Shown: positions 1-5,565 of the stretch, in pieces
Position numbering within the stretch: the stretch's first letter is position 1
How the letters are laid out: each line of letters opens with the position of its first letter
Origin: an uncultured Faecalibacterium sp.
GTDB taxonomy: Bacteria; Bacillota; Clostridia; Oscillospirales; Ruminococcaceae
Direction: 5' to 3'
DNA length: 15,309 bases
Assembly: GCA_934561485.1 (NCBI GenBank)
Contig: CAKTGS010000047.1
Span: 1 to 15,309, forward strand
The notes under the pieces: model-generated
Databases searched by the model: none
Seen by the model: the letters and a program-made list of their open reading frames with translations, nothing else
What the model was told of the DNA's origin: nothing
Program-made: the position numbers and the translations under genes

Positions 1-240
1 GTCAACACCGCAATGGGCTATGAGCTGGACGCCATCGCAGCCTGCACCATCGGCGGTGTTTCCACCACCGGCGGCGTTGGTACCGTGCCCGGCGTGCTGG
101 TCGGCGTTCTGGTGTTCGAGCTGATGAAGGTTGCTCTGCAGTTCATGAACGTGAACTCTTCCTACACCTACATCGTGCAGGGCCTGGTTATCATTGTGGC
201 TGTGGCCATTGATATCCGCAAGTATCTGGCCAAGAAATAA
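1..240 (+). CDS. mglC: Galactose/methyl-galactoside ABC transporter permease, C-terminal part
   Basis: This is the 3' end of a gene that starts upstream of the window; the reading frame is open from base 1 and stops with TAA at 238-240, leaving 79 residues. The visible part (GYELDAIAACTIGGVSTTGG, then a hydrophobic stretch, then VNSSYTYIVQGLVIIVAVAID and a short basic tail) matches the C-terminal end of MglC-type permeases of the BPD_transp_2 family as I remember the E. coli protein. Such permeases form the membrane channel of the ABC importer for galactose and methyl-galactosides, together with MglA (ATPase) and MglB (binding protein), which would be expected upstream. Other sugar permeases of the RbsC/XylH type share this tail, so the exact sugar is inferred. 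A strong terminator follows, so this is the last gene of its operon. Confidence 0.8.
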   Translation, partial: VNTAMGYELDAIAACTIGGVSTTGGVGTVPGVLVGVLVFELMKVALQFMNVNSSYTYIVQGLVIIVAVAIDIRKYLAKK

Positions 241-253
241 GATCCCGTTTTGT

Positions 254-290
254 GGGCCGTCTGCCGCTGTGCAGGCGGCCTGCTTTTTTT
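254..290 (+). terminator. Intrinsic terminator after the sugar permease operon
   Basis: The stem GGCCG-T-CTGC pairs with GCAG-G-CGGCC (255-264 with 271-280, one U.G pair), with a 6-base loop and a run of seven T at 284-290. It lies 14 bases after the permease stop codon. Confidence 0.88.
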
Positions 291-303
291 CTTTGCAGTT
301 TTA

Positions 304-312
304 TGGTACAAT
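304..312 (+). promoter_or_regulatory. Extended -10 promoter for the small membrane protein
   Basis: TGGTACAAT at 304-312 reads as TG-N-TACAAT, an extended -10 element. The start codon is 33 bases downstream. The region where a -35 box would lie is the T-run of the preceding terminator, so the promoter would depend on the extended -10. Confidence 0.5.
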
Positions 313-344
313 GGTGCAAAACACAGCACAGCAGGAGGTACACA

Positions 345-665
345 ATGGCACAGCAGAACAAAACCACCGAAACACCCGAAGAGCAGCTGGCCCGCCGCGA
401 AGCCGCTCTGGCCGCACGGGAAGAACAGCTGGCCCGGGAGCAGGCCGAACTGGCCGGACAGAAGGCTGCTTTTGAGGAAGGCCGGAAAAAGCTGCTGGAC
501 AACGGCGACAAAAACTTTGTGAATGCAAAAGAGAAAATTTACGATAAGTTTCCGCTGACGGTCCACCAAATGGACATCATCATTGGGGTGCTGTTTGCCC
601 TCATCATTTTGTTTTTGGTGCTGGGCGTGACTCACACCAGCTTTTTCGGACTGTTTGGCGGCTGA
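345..665 (+). CDS. Small coiled-coil, single-pass membrane protein of unknown function
   Basis: The start at 345 is chosen because AGGAGG lies at 333-338, 6 bases upstream; codons further upstream in the frame have no ribosome binding site. The protein has 106 residues. Residues about 11-50 are rich in Glu, Ala, Arg and Gln, with a repeated LARREAALAAREEQLAREQ pattern that predicts a coiled coil. Residues 77-95 (DIIIGVLFALIILFLVLGV) form one membrane segment, followed by a short Phe/Gly-rich tail. A cytoplasmic coiled coil anchored by a C-terminal membrane helix is the simplest layout. I do not recognise the family. It has its own promoter and a terminator-like repeat after it, so it appears to be a single-gene unit. 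Confidence 0.72.
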   Translation: MAQQNKTTETPEEQLARREAALAAREEQLAREQAELAGQKAAFEEGRKKLLDNGDKNFVNAKEKIYDKFPLTVHQMDIIIGVLFALIILFLVLGVTHTSFFGLFGG

Positions 666-666
666 A

Positions 667-863
667 CCCTCTCGGTCACCGCTGCGCGATGCCAGCCGCT
701 CCCCCTTTTGGCTCCGCCATCTTTCCCCGACCGGGGGAAGTCGGTCCCGAAAGGGGGCGCTTTTATTTTACCCAGGTGGCAGATGCATGAAAAAAACGCC
801 CTTCGGGAAAGGTGGATTTGCGAAGCAAAGACGGAGGGGGCTTTCTTTGCGGCATAGGTTTGC
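667..863. repeat. REP-like palindromic repeat region, also serving as a terminator
   Basis: The gap between two genes is filled with nested inverted repeats. CCCCCTTT (701-708) pairs with AAAGGGGG (750-757). Inside that, CTTTCCCC (721-728) pairs with GGGGGAAG (733-740) around a GACC loop. The T-rich run at 761-769 follows, so the unit can end transcription of the upstream gene. A second part holds CCC-TTC-GGG (799-807) and TTTGC-GAA-GCAAA (817-829). The general layout resembles dispersed palindromic repeats that I associate with Faecalibacterium and relatives; copy number cannot be seen from one window. The boundaries are approximate. Confidence 0.45.
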
Positions 864-871
864 AAAAGCGA

Positions 872-900
872 TTGCATTTCATCTGCAATGTCCTTATAAT
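872..900 (+). promoter_or_regulatory. Promoter of the TAXI-gltS operon
   Basis: TTGCAT at 872-877 and TATAAT at 895-900 are 17 bases apart, a near-consensus vegetative promoter. Transcription would start near 907. The leader then contains a perfect 7-bp hairpin, GCTGCCG (911-917) with CGGCAGC (924-930), before the ribosome binding site at 935-940. Confidence 0.75.
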
Positions 901-951
901 TTTATAAGAAGCTGCCGGATGTGCGGCAGCCAAAAAGGGGTGTATGGAACA

Positions 952-1914
952 ATGAAACAAAAATGGACTGCAGCGCTGCTGGCGGGCTGCCTGCTGGCGG
1001 CCCTGGTGCTGACCGGCTGCACCGGTGCCAAAACGGCCAGCCGGCTGCGCCTTGGCGTGGCCGGAGAGGGCGGTGTGTACCATGCCTTTGGCGAGGCTTA
1101 CGCAGCGCTGGAAAATGAAACGCAGAACGGGACCGTAGAACCCAGAACCACCGCCGGTTCTACTGCAAACTTGCGGCTGCTGCTGGGCGAATACCTGCAG
1201 CTGGCCATTGCACAGGCCGACCTGGTGCAGGATGCCTACAACCAAACCGGCATTTTTGCCGAGGAAGAGGGCCGCAGCTTTGGGGCTGTGGCGGCGCTGT
1301 ACCCGGAAGCCTGCCAGGTGATCGTGCGGGAAGATGCAGACATCCAGACCGTGGAGGACCTGCAGGGCAGGACGGTGAGCATTGGCGCGGAGGAATCCGG
1401 TTCGGAGCAGAATGCGCGGCAGATCCTGGCAGCCTACGGCCTGAACGATAAGCTGGTGAACACCGTGAACCTGAACTACGAGGACGCTGCCGCACAGCTC
1501 AGGGCAGGAAAGATCGATGCCATGCTGATCACCTCCGGTGCACCCAGCACCGTGGTGGCCGAACTGGCAGGCGAGTGCGGCATTCGCCTGCTGAATGTGG
1601 ACGGTGCGGCAGCACAGCGGCTGCAGAGCGCTTACAGCGCCTACAACACGGTCACGCTGCCGGCAGGCACCTATCCCGGCCAGACGGAGGAAGTGCACAC
1701 CGTGGGCGTGAAAGCCGTTCTGCTGGCCAGCGAAACACTGCCGGACAAGCAGGTGCAGGCGCTGACCGAACTGCTGTTTGCAAACCGCGAAGCCCTGAGC
1801 CGGCAGCTGGGCGTTGCACTGGACCCGGAAGTCGATGCAGTAGAGGGCGTGGGCATTCCGTTCCACAAGGGGGCTGCGGCGTACTATAAAACGGTGGGCA
1901 TCACGGTAGAATGA
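952..1914 (+). CDS. TAXI-family solute-binding lipoprotein
   Basis: The start at 952 gives a clear lipoprotein signal: basic MKQKW, a hydrophobic stretch, then the lipobox LTGC with the lipidated Cys at residue 23; AAAGGGG at 934-940 is the ribosome binding site. The open frame runs further upstream but crosses the promoter and repeat. The 320-residue protein has the TAXI (TRAP-transporter-associated extracytoplasmic) pattern: GVAGEGGVYHAFGEAYA near residue 35, TAGSTANLRLL, QADLVQDAY, then VEDLQGRTVSIGAEESGS and a GVGIPFHKGAAAYYK end. TAXI proteins normally bind acidic compounds such as glutamate and hand them to a fused TRAP permease. No TRAP permease follows; gltS starts 25 bases downstream. 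The substrate, probably glutamate or a similar acid, is inferred from that neighbour. Confidence 0.88.
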   Translation: MKQKWTAALLAGCLLAALVLTGCTGAKTASRLRLGVAGEGGVYHAFGEAYAALENETQNGTVEPRTTAGSTANLRLLLGEYLQLAIAQADLVQDAYNQTGIFAEEEGRSFGAVAALYPEACQVIVREDADIQTVEDLQGRTVSIGAEESGSEQNARQILAAYGLNDKLVNTVNLNYEDAAAQLRAGKIDAMLITSGAPSTVVAELAGECGIRLLNVDGAAAQRLQSAYSAYNTVTLPAGTYPGQTEEVHTVGVKAVLLASETLPDKQVQALTELLFANREALSRQLGVALDPEVDAVEGVGIPFHKGAAAYYKTVGITVE

Positions 1915-1939
1915 GCCGCCGGGAAACTGAGGGAAAGAA

Positions 1940-3127
1940 ATGAAGATCGAATTGGATATGTATCAGACACTGGCACTGGCGGTGCTGGTGCTGATGCTGG
2001 GCAAGTTTTTGCGGGAACGGGTGCGCCTGCTGGAAAAATTCTGCATCCCGGCACCGGTCATTGGCGGCGTGCTGTTTGCCATTTTTACCTGCATCTGCTA
2101 TGTGACCGGTGTGGCGGAGTTTGCATTTGATGACACGCTCAAGGAAGTGTGCATGGTCATGTTCTTCACCTCGGTGGGCTTTCAGGCCAACCTCAAGGTG
2201 CTGAAAAGCGGCGGCAAGTCCATGGTCGTGTTTCTGGGCGTGGTCATTGTGCTGATCATCGGTCAGAATTTTCTGGCGGTGGGGCTGGCAAAGCTGCTGG
2301 GCGTGGATGCCCTGGTGGGCCTGTGCACCGGCTCCATCCCCATGGTGGGCGGCCACGGCACCGCCGGTGCCTTTGGCCCGGTGCTGGAGGACTTTGGCAC
2401 CCGGGGTGCCACTACCCTGTGTACGGCAGCGGCTACCTATGGCCTGATCGCGGGCAGCATGATGGGCGGCCCGCTCGGCAAGATGCTCATTGAGCGCCAC
2501 CACCTGCTGGACACCATCGTGCCCGAGGACGACAGCCTGCTGGTGGAAGAAGAAATGAAGCACGAGCGCCACAGCAGCATGTATCCGGCAGCCAGCTTCC
2601 AGCTGATCATCGCCATGGGCATCGGCACGGTGCTGTCCAAGGTGCTGAGCCTGACCGGCATGACCTTTCCCATTTACATCGGTGCCATGATCGCTGCGGC
2701 GATCATCCGCAATGTGGGCGAATACAGCGGCCAGTACACCGTGTATATGGGCGAGATCAACGATATTGGCGGCATCTGCCTGTCGCTGTTCCTGGGCATG
2801 GCCATGATCACCCTGAAGATCTGGCAGCTGGCGGAGCTGGCGCTGCCGCTGGTGGTGCTGCTGGCCGGGCAGACCCTGTTCATGATCTTCTATGCCGCTG
2901 TGGTGGTGTACAACGTCATGGGCCGCGATTACGATGCCGCGGTCATCGTGTCCGGCACCTGCGGCTTCGGCATGGGGGCCACCCCCAACGCCATGGCCAA
3001 CATGCAGGCTGTGTGCGACAAGTATTCGCCCTCTGTCAAGGCCTATCTGCTCATCCCGCTGGTGGGCAGCCTGTTTGCGGATTTCATCAACAGCCTGGTT
3101 ATTACGGTATTCATCAATTTTATCTGA
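1940..3127 (+). CDS. gltS: Sodium/glutamate symporter GltS
   Basis: This 395-residue integral membrane protein is close to the usual length of about 400 for GltS (ESS family). It carries two inverted-repeat signature loops: GSIPMVGGHGTAGAFGP ending at residue 147, and GFGMGATPNAMANM at 342-355. These form the re-entrant pore loops of the family. Two hydrophobic halves flank a hydrophilic middle with DSLLVEEEMKHERHSSMY near 198-215. GltS imports L-glutamate with sodium across the cytoplasmic membrane. GAGGG at 1929-1933 is the ribosome binding site. It lies directly behind the TAXI lipoprotein in the same operon, which suggests that an extracellular binding protein feeds a secondary carrier. 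Confidence 0.93.
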   Translation: MKIELDMYQTLALAVLVLMLGKFLRERVRLLEKFCIPAPVIGGVLFAIFTCICYVTGVAEFAFDDTLKEVCMVMFFTSVGFQANLKVLKSGGKSMVVFLGVVIVLIIGQNFLAVGLAKLLGVDALVGLCTGSIPMVGGHGTAGAFGPVLEDFGTRGATTLCTAAATYGLIAGSMMGGPLGKMLIERHHLLDTIVPEDDSLLVEEEMKHERHSSMYPAASFQLIIAMGIGTVLSKVLSLTGMTFPIYIGAMIAAAIIRNVGEYSGQYTVYMGEINDIGGICLSLFLGMAMITLKIWQLAELALPLVVLLAGQTLFMIFYAAVVVYNVMGRDYDAAVIVSGTCGFGMGATPNAMANMQAVCDKYSPSVKAYLLIPLVGSLFADFINSLVITVFINFI

Positions 3128-3143
3128 TCCTGTCTTGGAAGTT

Positions 3144-3162
3144 CGGTGCGCCCCACGCACCG
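3144..3162 (+). other. Intergenic hairpin before the small His-rich gene
   Basis: CGGTGCG (3144-3150) and CGCACCG (3156-3162) form a perfect 7-bp stem with the loop CCCCA, placed just ahead of the ribosome binding site of the next gene. No T-run follows, so it is not a terminator. It could protect the 3' end of the gltS message or modulate translation; this is inference. Confidence 0.4.
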
Positions 3163-3178
3163 GGAAAGGAGAGCTGTC

Positions 3179-3388
3179 ATGTCGCTGAAGCACTACCTGA
3201 AGATGTGGTTCCAGCAAAAGATCTGGAGCAAGCCGGACCGGTCCCACACGGAAGAAACTGTGGCCCTGCCGGAGGTGCACACCGGCAAGGTGCACCACGC
3301 CTCGGCGCAGGATGCCCACGCGGAGGAACCCATCCACTACGACAATGTGGCCATTCCGGAAGTGCACATTCACCCAAGGAAAAAATAA
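3179..3388 (+). CDS. Small His-rich protein of unknown function
   Basis: The start at 3179 follows GGGAAAGGAGAG at 3162-3173. The 69-residue product has a basic, aromatic N-terminus (MSLKHYLKMWFQQKIWSK) that may form an amphipathic helix, then a polar part with two near-identical motifs, VALPEVH (28-34) and VAIPEVH (57-63), 29 residues apart. Nine of the 69 residues are His, including HH at 39-40 and HIH at 63-65. There is no signal peptide and no obvious membrane segment. I do not recognise the family. It is 51 bases behind gltS with no terminator between, so it is probably co-transcribed. Metal binding or an accessory role at the membrane for the transporter is possible but not shown. Confidence 0.7.
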   Translation: MSLKHYLKMWFQQKIWSKPDRSHTEETVALPEVHTGKVHHASAQDAHAEEPIHYDNVAIPEVHIHPRKK

Positions 3389-3418
3389 GAAAAGGCCGCG
3401 CAGACAATACTGCACAGC

Positions 3419-3454
3419 AAAAAGGCTCCTGTCCAGATGGACAGGAGCCTTTTT
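3419..3454. terminator. Bidirectional terminator between convergent operons
   Basis: A perfect inverted repeat: AAAGGCTCCTGTCC (3421-3434), loop AGAT, GGACAGGAGCCTTT (3439-3452), extended by A and T on both sides to a 16-bp stem. With T-runs on both strands it can end the gltS operon from the left and the purine permease gene from the right. Confidence 0.93.
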
Positions 3455-3490
3455 GTTATGCAGCTGTAAAAATCAACGGATTTTGTGAGA

Positions 3491-4861
3491 TTACAGGCAG
3501 ACGTACTTCAGGATGAACAGCACGGTCAGCACGTACATCAGGGGGCTGATCTTCTTCTCCTTGGCCTTGCCGGTGACCACATTGATGATGGTCCAGGAGA
3601 TCACGCCAATGGCAATGCCCTCCGAGATGCTGTAAGCAGTGGGCATGGCCAGAATGGTCAGGAAGGCGGGAATGCCCTCGCTGGGGTCGTTGAAGTCGAT
3701 CTTCACGGCGGAACCCATCATATAGAAGCCCACGATGATCAGAGCCGGAGCGGTTGCAAAGCTGGGGATGGTCAGGAACAGCGGGCTGAAGATGGTAGCC
3801 AGCAGGAACAGCACACCGGTGGTCATGGCGGTCAGACCGGTGCGGCCACCCTCGGTCACGCCGGAAGCGCTTTCCACGAAGGTGGTGGTGGTGGAAGTAC
3901 CCAGCACAGCGCCGGCGCAGGTGGCAATGGAGTCGGCCATCAGGGCGCCCTTGATGTGGGGCAGCTTGCCGTCCTCGTCCAGCATGTCGGCCTTGGATGC
4001 CACACCGATCAGGGTGCCCAGGGTATCAAACAGGTCCACGAACAGGAAGGAGAACATGACGGCAAAGAAGTTCAGGATGCCAACGCCGGAAAAATCGGTC
4101 TTGAACACCTGGCCAAAGGTCTTGCCCAGAGCCGAGAAGTCAAAGCTGACAAAGGCGGTGGGGATCACGCTGTACATACCTGCATCCGCATTGGGCACAT
4201 AGATGCCGGTCACCTCACAGATCATGCCCAGCACCCAGGTGATCAGGATGCCGTACAGGATGCCGCCCTTGACCTTTTTCACCAGCAGAATGGCGGTGAT
4301 GGCCACGCCGATCAGGGCCAGAATGGCACCTACGCCCACGCTGTGGAAGGCCTCGCCCTTGAAGTGCTGGTAGGTGACCAGGGTGGAGTCGCTGTTCACG
4401 ATCAGCTTGGCGTTCTGCAGGCCGACAAAGGCCACGAACAGGCCAATGCCCACGCTGACGGCGCTCTTCAGGGTCATGGGGATGGCGTTGAAGATGCCCT
4501 CACGCACATTGGTCAGGGACAGCGCGATAAAGATGATGCCCTCCACAAACACGGCCATCAGGGCCAGCTGCCAGCTGTAGCCCATGGTCAGAACGACCGT
4601 GTAGGAGAAGTAAGCGTTCAGGCCCATGCCGGGAGCCAGAGCAAAGGGATAGTTGGCCAGCAGAGCCATGAGGGCGGTGCCGACAAAGGAAGCCAGTGCG
4701 GTGGCAATCAGCACGGCCTCAGAATCCATGCCCGAAGCGGACAGAATGTTGGGGTTGACCGCAAGGATGTAAGCCATGGTCATGAAGGTGGTGATACCGG
4801 CCATGATCTCGGTTTTTACATCGGTGTGGTTCTCTTTCAGGTGAAAGACATTTTCTAACAT
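3491..4861 (-). CDS. NCS2-family purine permease (AzgA type, guanine/hypoxanthine)
   Basis: The 456-residue membrane protein is of the AzgA branch of the nucleobase-cation symporter 2 family. Signatures are ITTFMTMAYILAVNPNIL near the N-terminus (23-40), ALAPGMGLNAYFSYTVV (74-90), FVDLFDTLGTLIGVA (274-288) and GTSTTTTFVESASGVTEGG (321-339), which match the substrate and proton-coupling motifs of PbuG/PbuO. These proteins import guanine and hypoxanthine (some take adenine) with protons for purine salvage. The start at 4861 is supported by GGAGG (complement at 4868-4872) 6 bases upstream. It is a single-gene unit with its own promoter and the shared terminator at 3419-3454. I cannot choose between PbuG and PbuO, so no symbol is given. 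Confidence 0.93.
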   Translation of the reverse strand: MLENVFHLKENHTDVKTEIMAGITTFMTMAYILAVNPNILSASGMDSEAVLIATALASFVGTALMALLANYPFALAPGMGLNAYFSYTVVLTMGYSWQLALMAVFVEGIIFIALSLTNVREGIFNAIPMTLKSAVSVGIGLFVAFVGLQNAKLIVNSDSTLVTYQHFKGEAFHSVGVGAILALIGVAITAILLVKKVKGGILYGILITWVLGMICEVTGIYVPNADAGMYSVIPTAFVSFDFSALGKTFGQVFKTDFSGVGILNFFAVMFSFLFVDLFDTLGTLIGVASKADMLDEDGKLPHIKGALMADSIATCAGAVLGTSTTTTFVESASGVTEGGRTGLTAMTTGVLFLLATIFSPLFLTIPSFATAPALIIVGFYMMGSAVKIDFNDPSEGIPAFLTILAMPTAYSISEGIAIGVISWTIINVVTGKAKEKKISPLMYVLTVLFILKYVCL

Positions 4862-4888
4862 GAAGAACCTCCAGTGTTATCAGAAAAC

Positions 4889-4913
4889 CTCCGGCGGGAA
4901 CTGTCAGCCGGAG
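4889..4913 (-). promoter_or_regulatory. Hairpin in the purine permease leader
   Basis: CTCCGGC (4889-4895) and GCCGGAG (4907-4913) form a perfect 7-bp stem with an 11-base loop inside the 5' leader of the minus-strand permease. On that strand it is followed only by a short TTTT, so it is at best a weak attenuator. It does not match the purine riboswitch core. Confidence 0.35.
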
Positions 4914-4926
4914 AAGAACAGTACCC

Positions 4927-4956
4927 ATTGTAACACGAAGCGTGACAGCTTGTCCA
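4927..4956 (-). promoter_or_regulatory. Promoter of the purine permease
   Basis: Read on the minus strand: TGGACA (complement 4951-4956), an 18-base spacer, then TACAAT (4927-4932) preceded by TGT, giving an extended -10 TG-T-TACAAT. It is 66 bases upstream of the permease start codon. Confidence 0.65.
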
Positions 4957-5010
4957 TACTTTCGACACAAAATATTCTTAATTTGAACAAAATTCACAAA
5001 AGAGTATGAC

Positions 5011-5041
5011 TTTTGCCCCGCTGCCCGGAAGCGGGGCAAAA
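5011..5041. repeat. Perfect 12-bp palindrome at the host/phage junction
   Basis: TTTTGCCCCGCT (5011-5022) and AGCGGGGCAAAA (5030-5041) pair perfectly around a 7-base loop. The Ts come before the stem and the As after it on both strands, so it lacks the trailing T-run of an intrinsic terminator. It lies between divergent transcription units, at about the left edge of the phage-like block. Confidence 0.6.
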
Positions 5042-5256
5042 ACAAAAAAGCCGGGGCGGAATTACAAGGCGGTGTTTTTCGGTGAAAAAACGGACGATTT
5101 CAGAAAGATGCGGTGGCACGCACAAAAAATACGGCAGAAATAATACGATCTGCAAATACGTGTACGAAAAATACGGAATGGCCCTGTAAAAGTACGTACT
5201 GCCGGAGGGGCGGCAGCCGTGGTATCCTGTTGCCATAGCCCGGAAGGCCCGGGCAG

Positions 5257-5264
5257 AAAGGAGG
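5257..5264 (+). promoter_or_regulatory. Ribosome binding site of the first phage gene
   Basis: AAAGGAGG at 5257-5264 fixes the ATG at 5278 as the start of the module, though the 13-base spacing is on the long side. Confidence 0.6.
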
Positions 5265-5277
5265 AAACAGACCAGCC

Positions 5278-5565
5278 ATGGGCCAGACAAAAACCCCCAA
5301 GGGACTTGCAAGCCTGAGCCGCGCCACGGATATTCTGAGCACGCTGCTGGCCCAGCAGGTAAAAGACCTGAACACCCGCCAGAAGGCGGCCCGCCTGAGC
5401 GGAGAAACCGAGACGGCAGCGGCCATGAAGGGCCTGAAAGAAGCAACCGCCGTGCTGAAGGACCTGGCCGCTGTGGCCAAGACCCTGAACGATCAGGGTA
5501 CTCAGGCGGAAGAAGCGGAGAGCGGCGTGGTGCTGCTGCCGTGTGTGGAGGAGGAGAGCGAATGA
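5278..5565 (+). CDS. Small helical phage protein, putative terminase small subunit
   Basis: A 95-residue protein that overlaps the TerL start by four bases (ATGA at 5562-5565), so the two are translationally coupled. It is almost entirely helical in character: LASLSRATDILSTLLAQQV, then a long Ala/Lys/Glu-rich segment (GLKEATAVLKDLAAVAKTLN), and an acidic tail rich in Glu. The position directly before TerL is that of a terminase small subunit, which forms a ring and selects DNA for packaging. It is shorter than typical TerS proteins and no N-terminal helix-turn-helix DNA-binding domain is obvious; only the oligomerisation-type helices are seen. The role is therefore inferred from position, not from a recognised domain. 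Confidence 0.65.
   Translation: MGQTKTPKGLASLSRATDILSTLLAQQVKDLNTRQKAARLSGETETAAAMKGLKEATAVLKDLAAVAKTLNDQGTQAEEAESGVVLLPCVEEESE

Larger units (their letters stand above)
4862..5277. other. Gene-free stretch between the purine permease and the phage module
   Basis: This 416-base gap holds, from left to right, the permease leader hairpin (4889-4913), the permease promoter (4927-4956), a T-flanked GC palindrome (5011-5041), a run of TACG-containing short repeats (5128-5200), a CTGCCG hairpin (5199-5216) and a GCCCGG hairpin (5238-5254) just before the first phage gene. I see no purine riboswitch, no tRNA-like att copy and no convincing consensus promoter reading into the phage genes. The open frames that cross the gap on the minus strand have no ribosome binding sites and no recognisable product. 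Confidence 0.6.

Noticed and set aside
655..951. N-terminal extension of the TAXI gene by 99 codons
   Set aside because: It would run through the REP-like repeat and the promoter, and would bury the lipoprotein signal peptide inside the protein.
1901..3415. Minus-strand open frame opposite gltS
   Set aside because: The sequence is His/Gln-rich antisense of a conserved membrane protein; gltS signatures are on the plus strand.
3485..4858. Plus-strand open frame opposite the purine permease
   Set aside because: It is the antisense of a conserved NCS2 protein, Gly/His/Gln-rich and without a domain pattern.
4862..4990. Purine riboswitch ahead of the purine permease
   Set aside because: Many such permeases have one, but the leader between the promoter and the start is only about 60 bases and lacks the three-way junction core; only one small hairpin is present.
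4862..5277. attL copy matching the tRNA-His or tRNA-Arg 3' end
   Set aside because: I looked for the acceptor/T-arm sequences of both tRNAs at the left border of the module and saw none, so tRNA-directed integration is not supported by a direct repeat.
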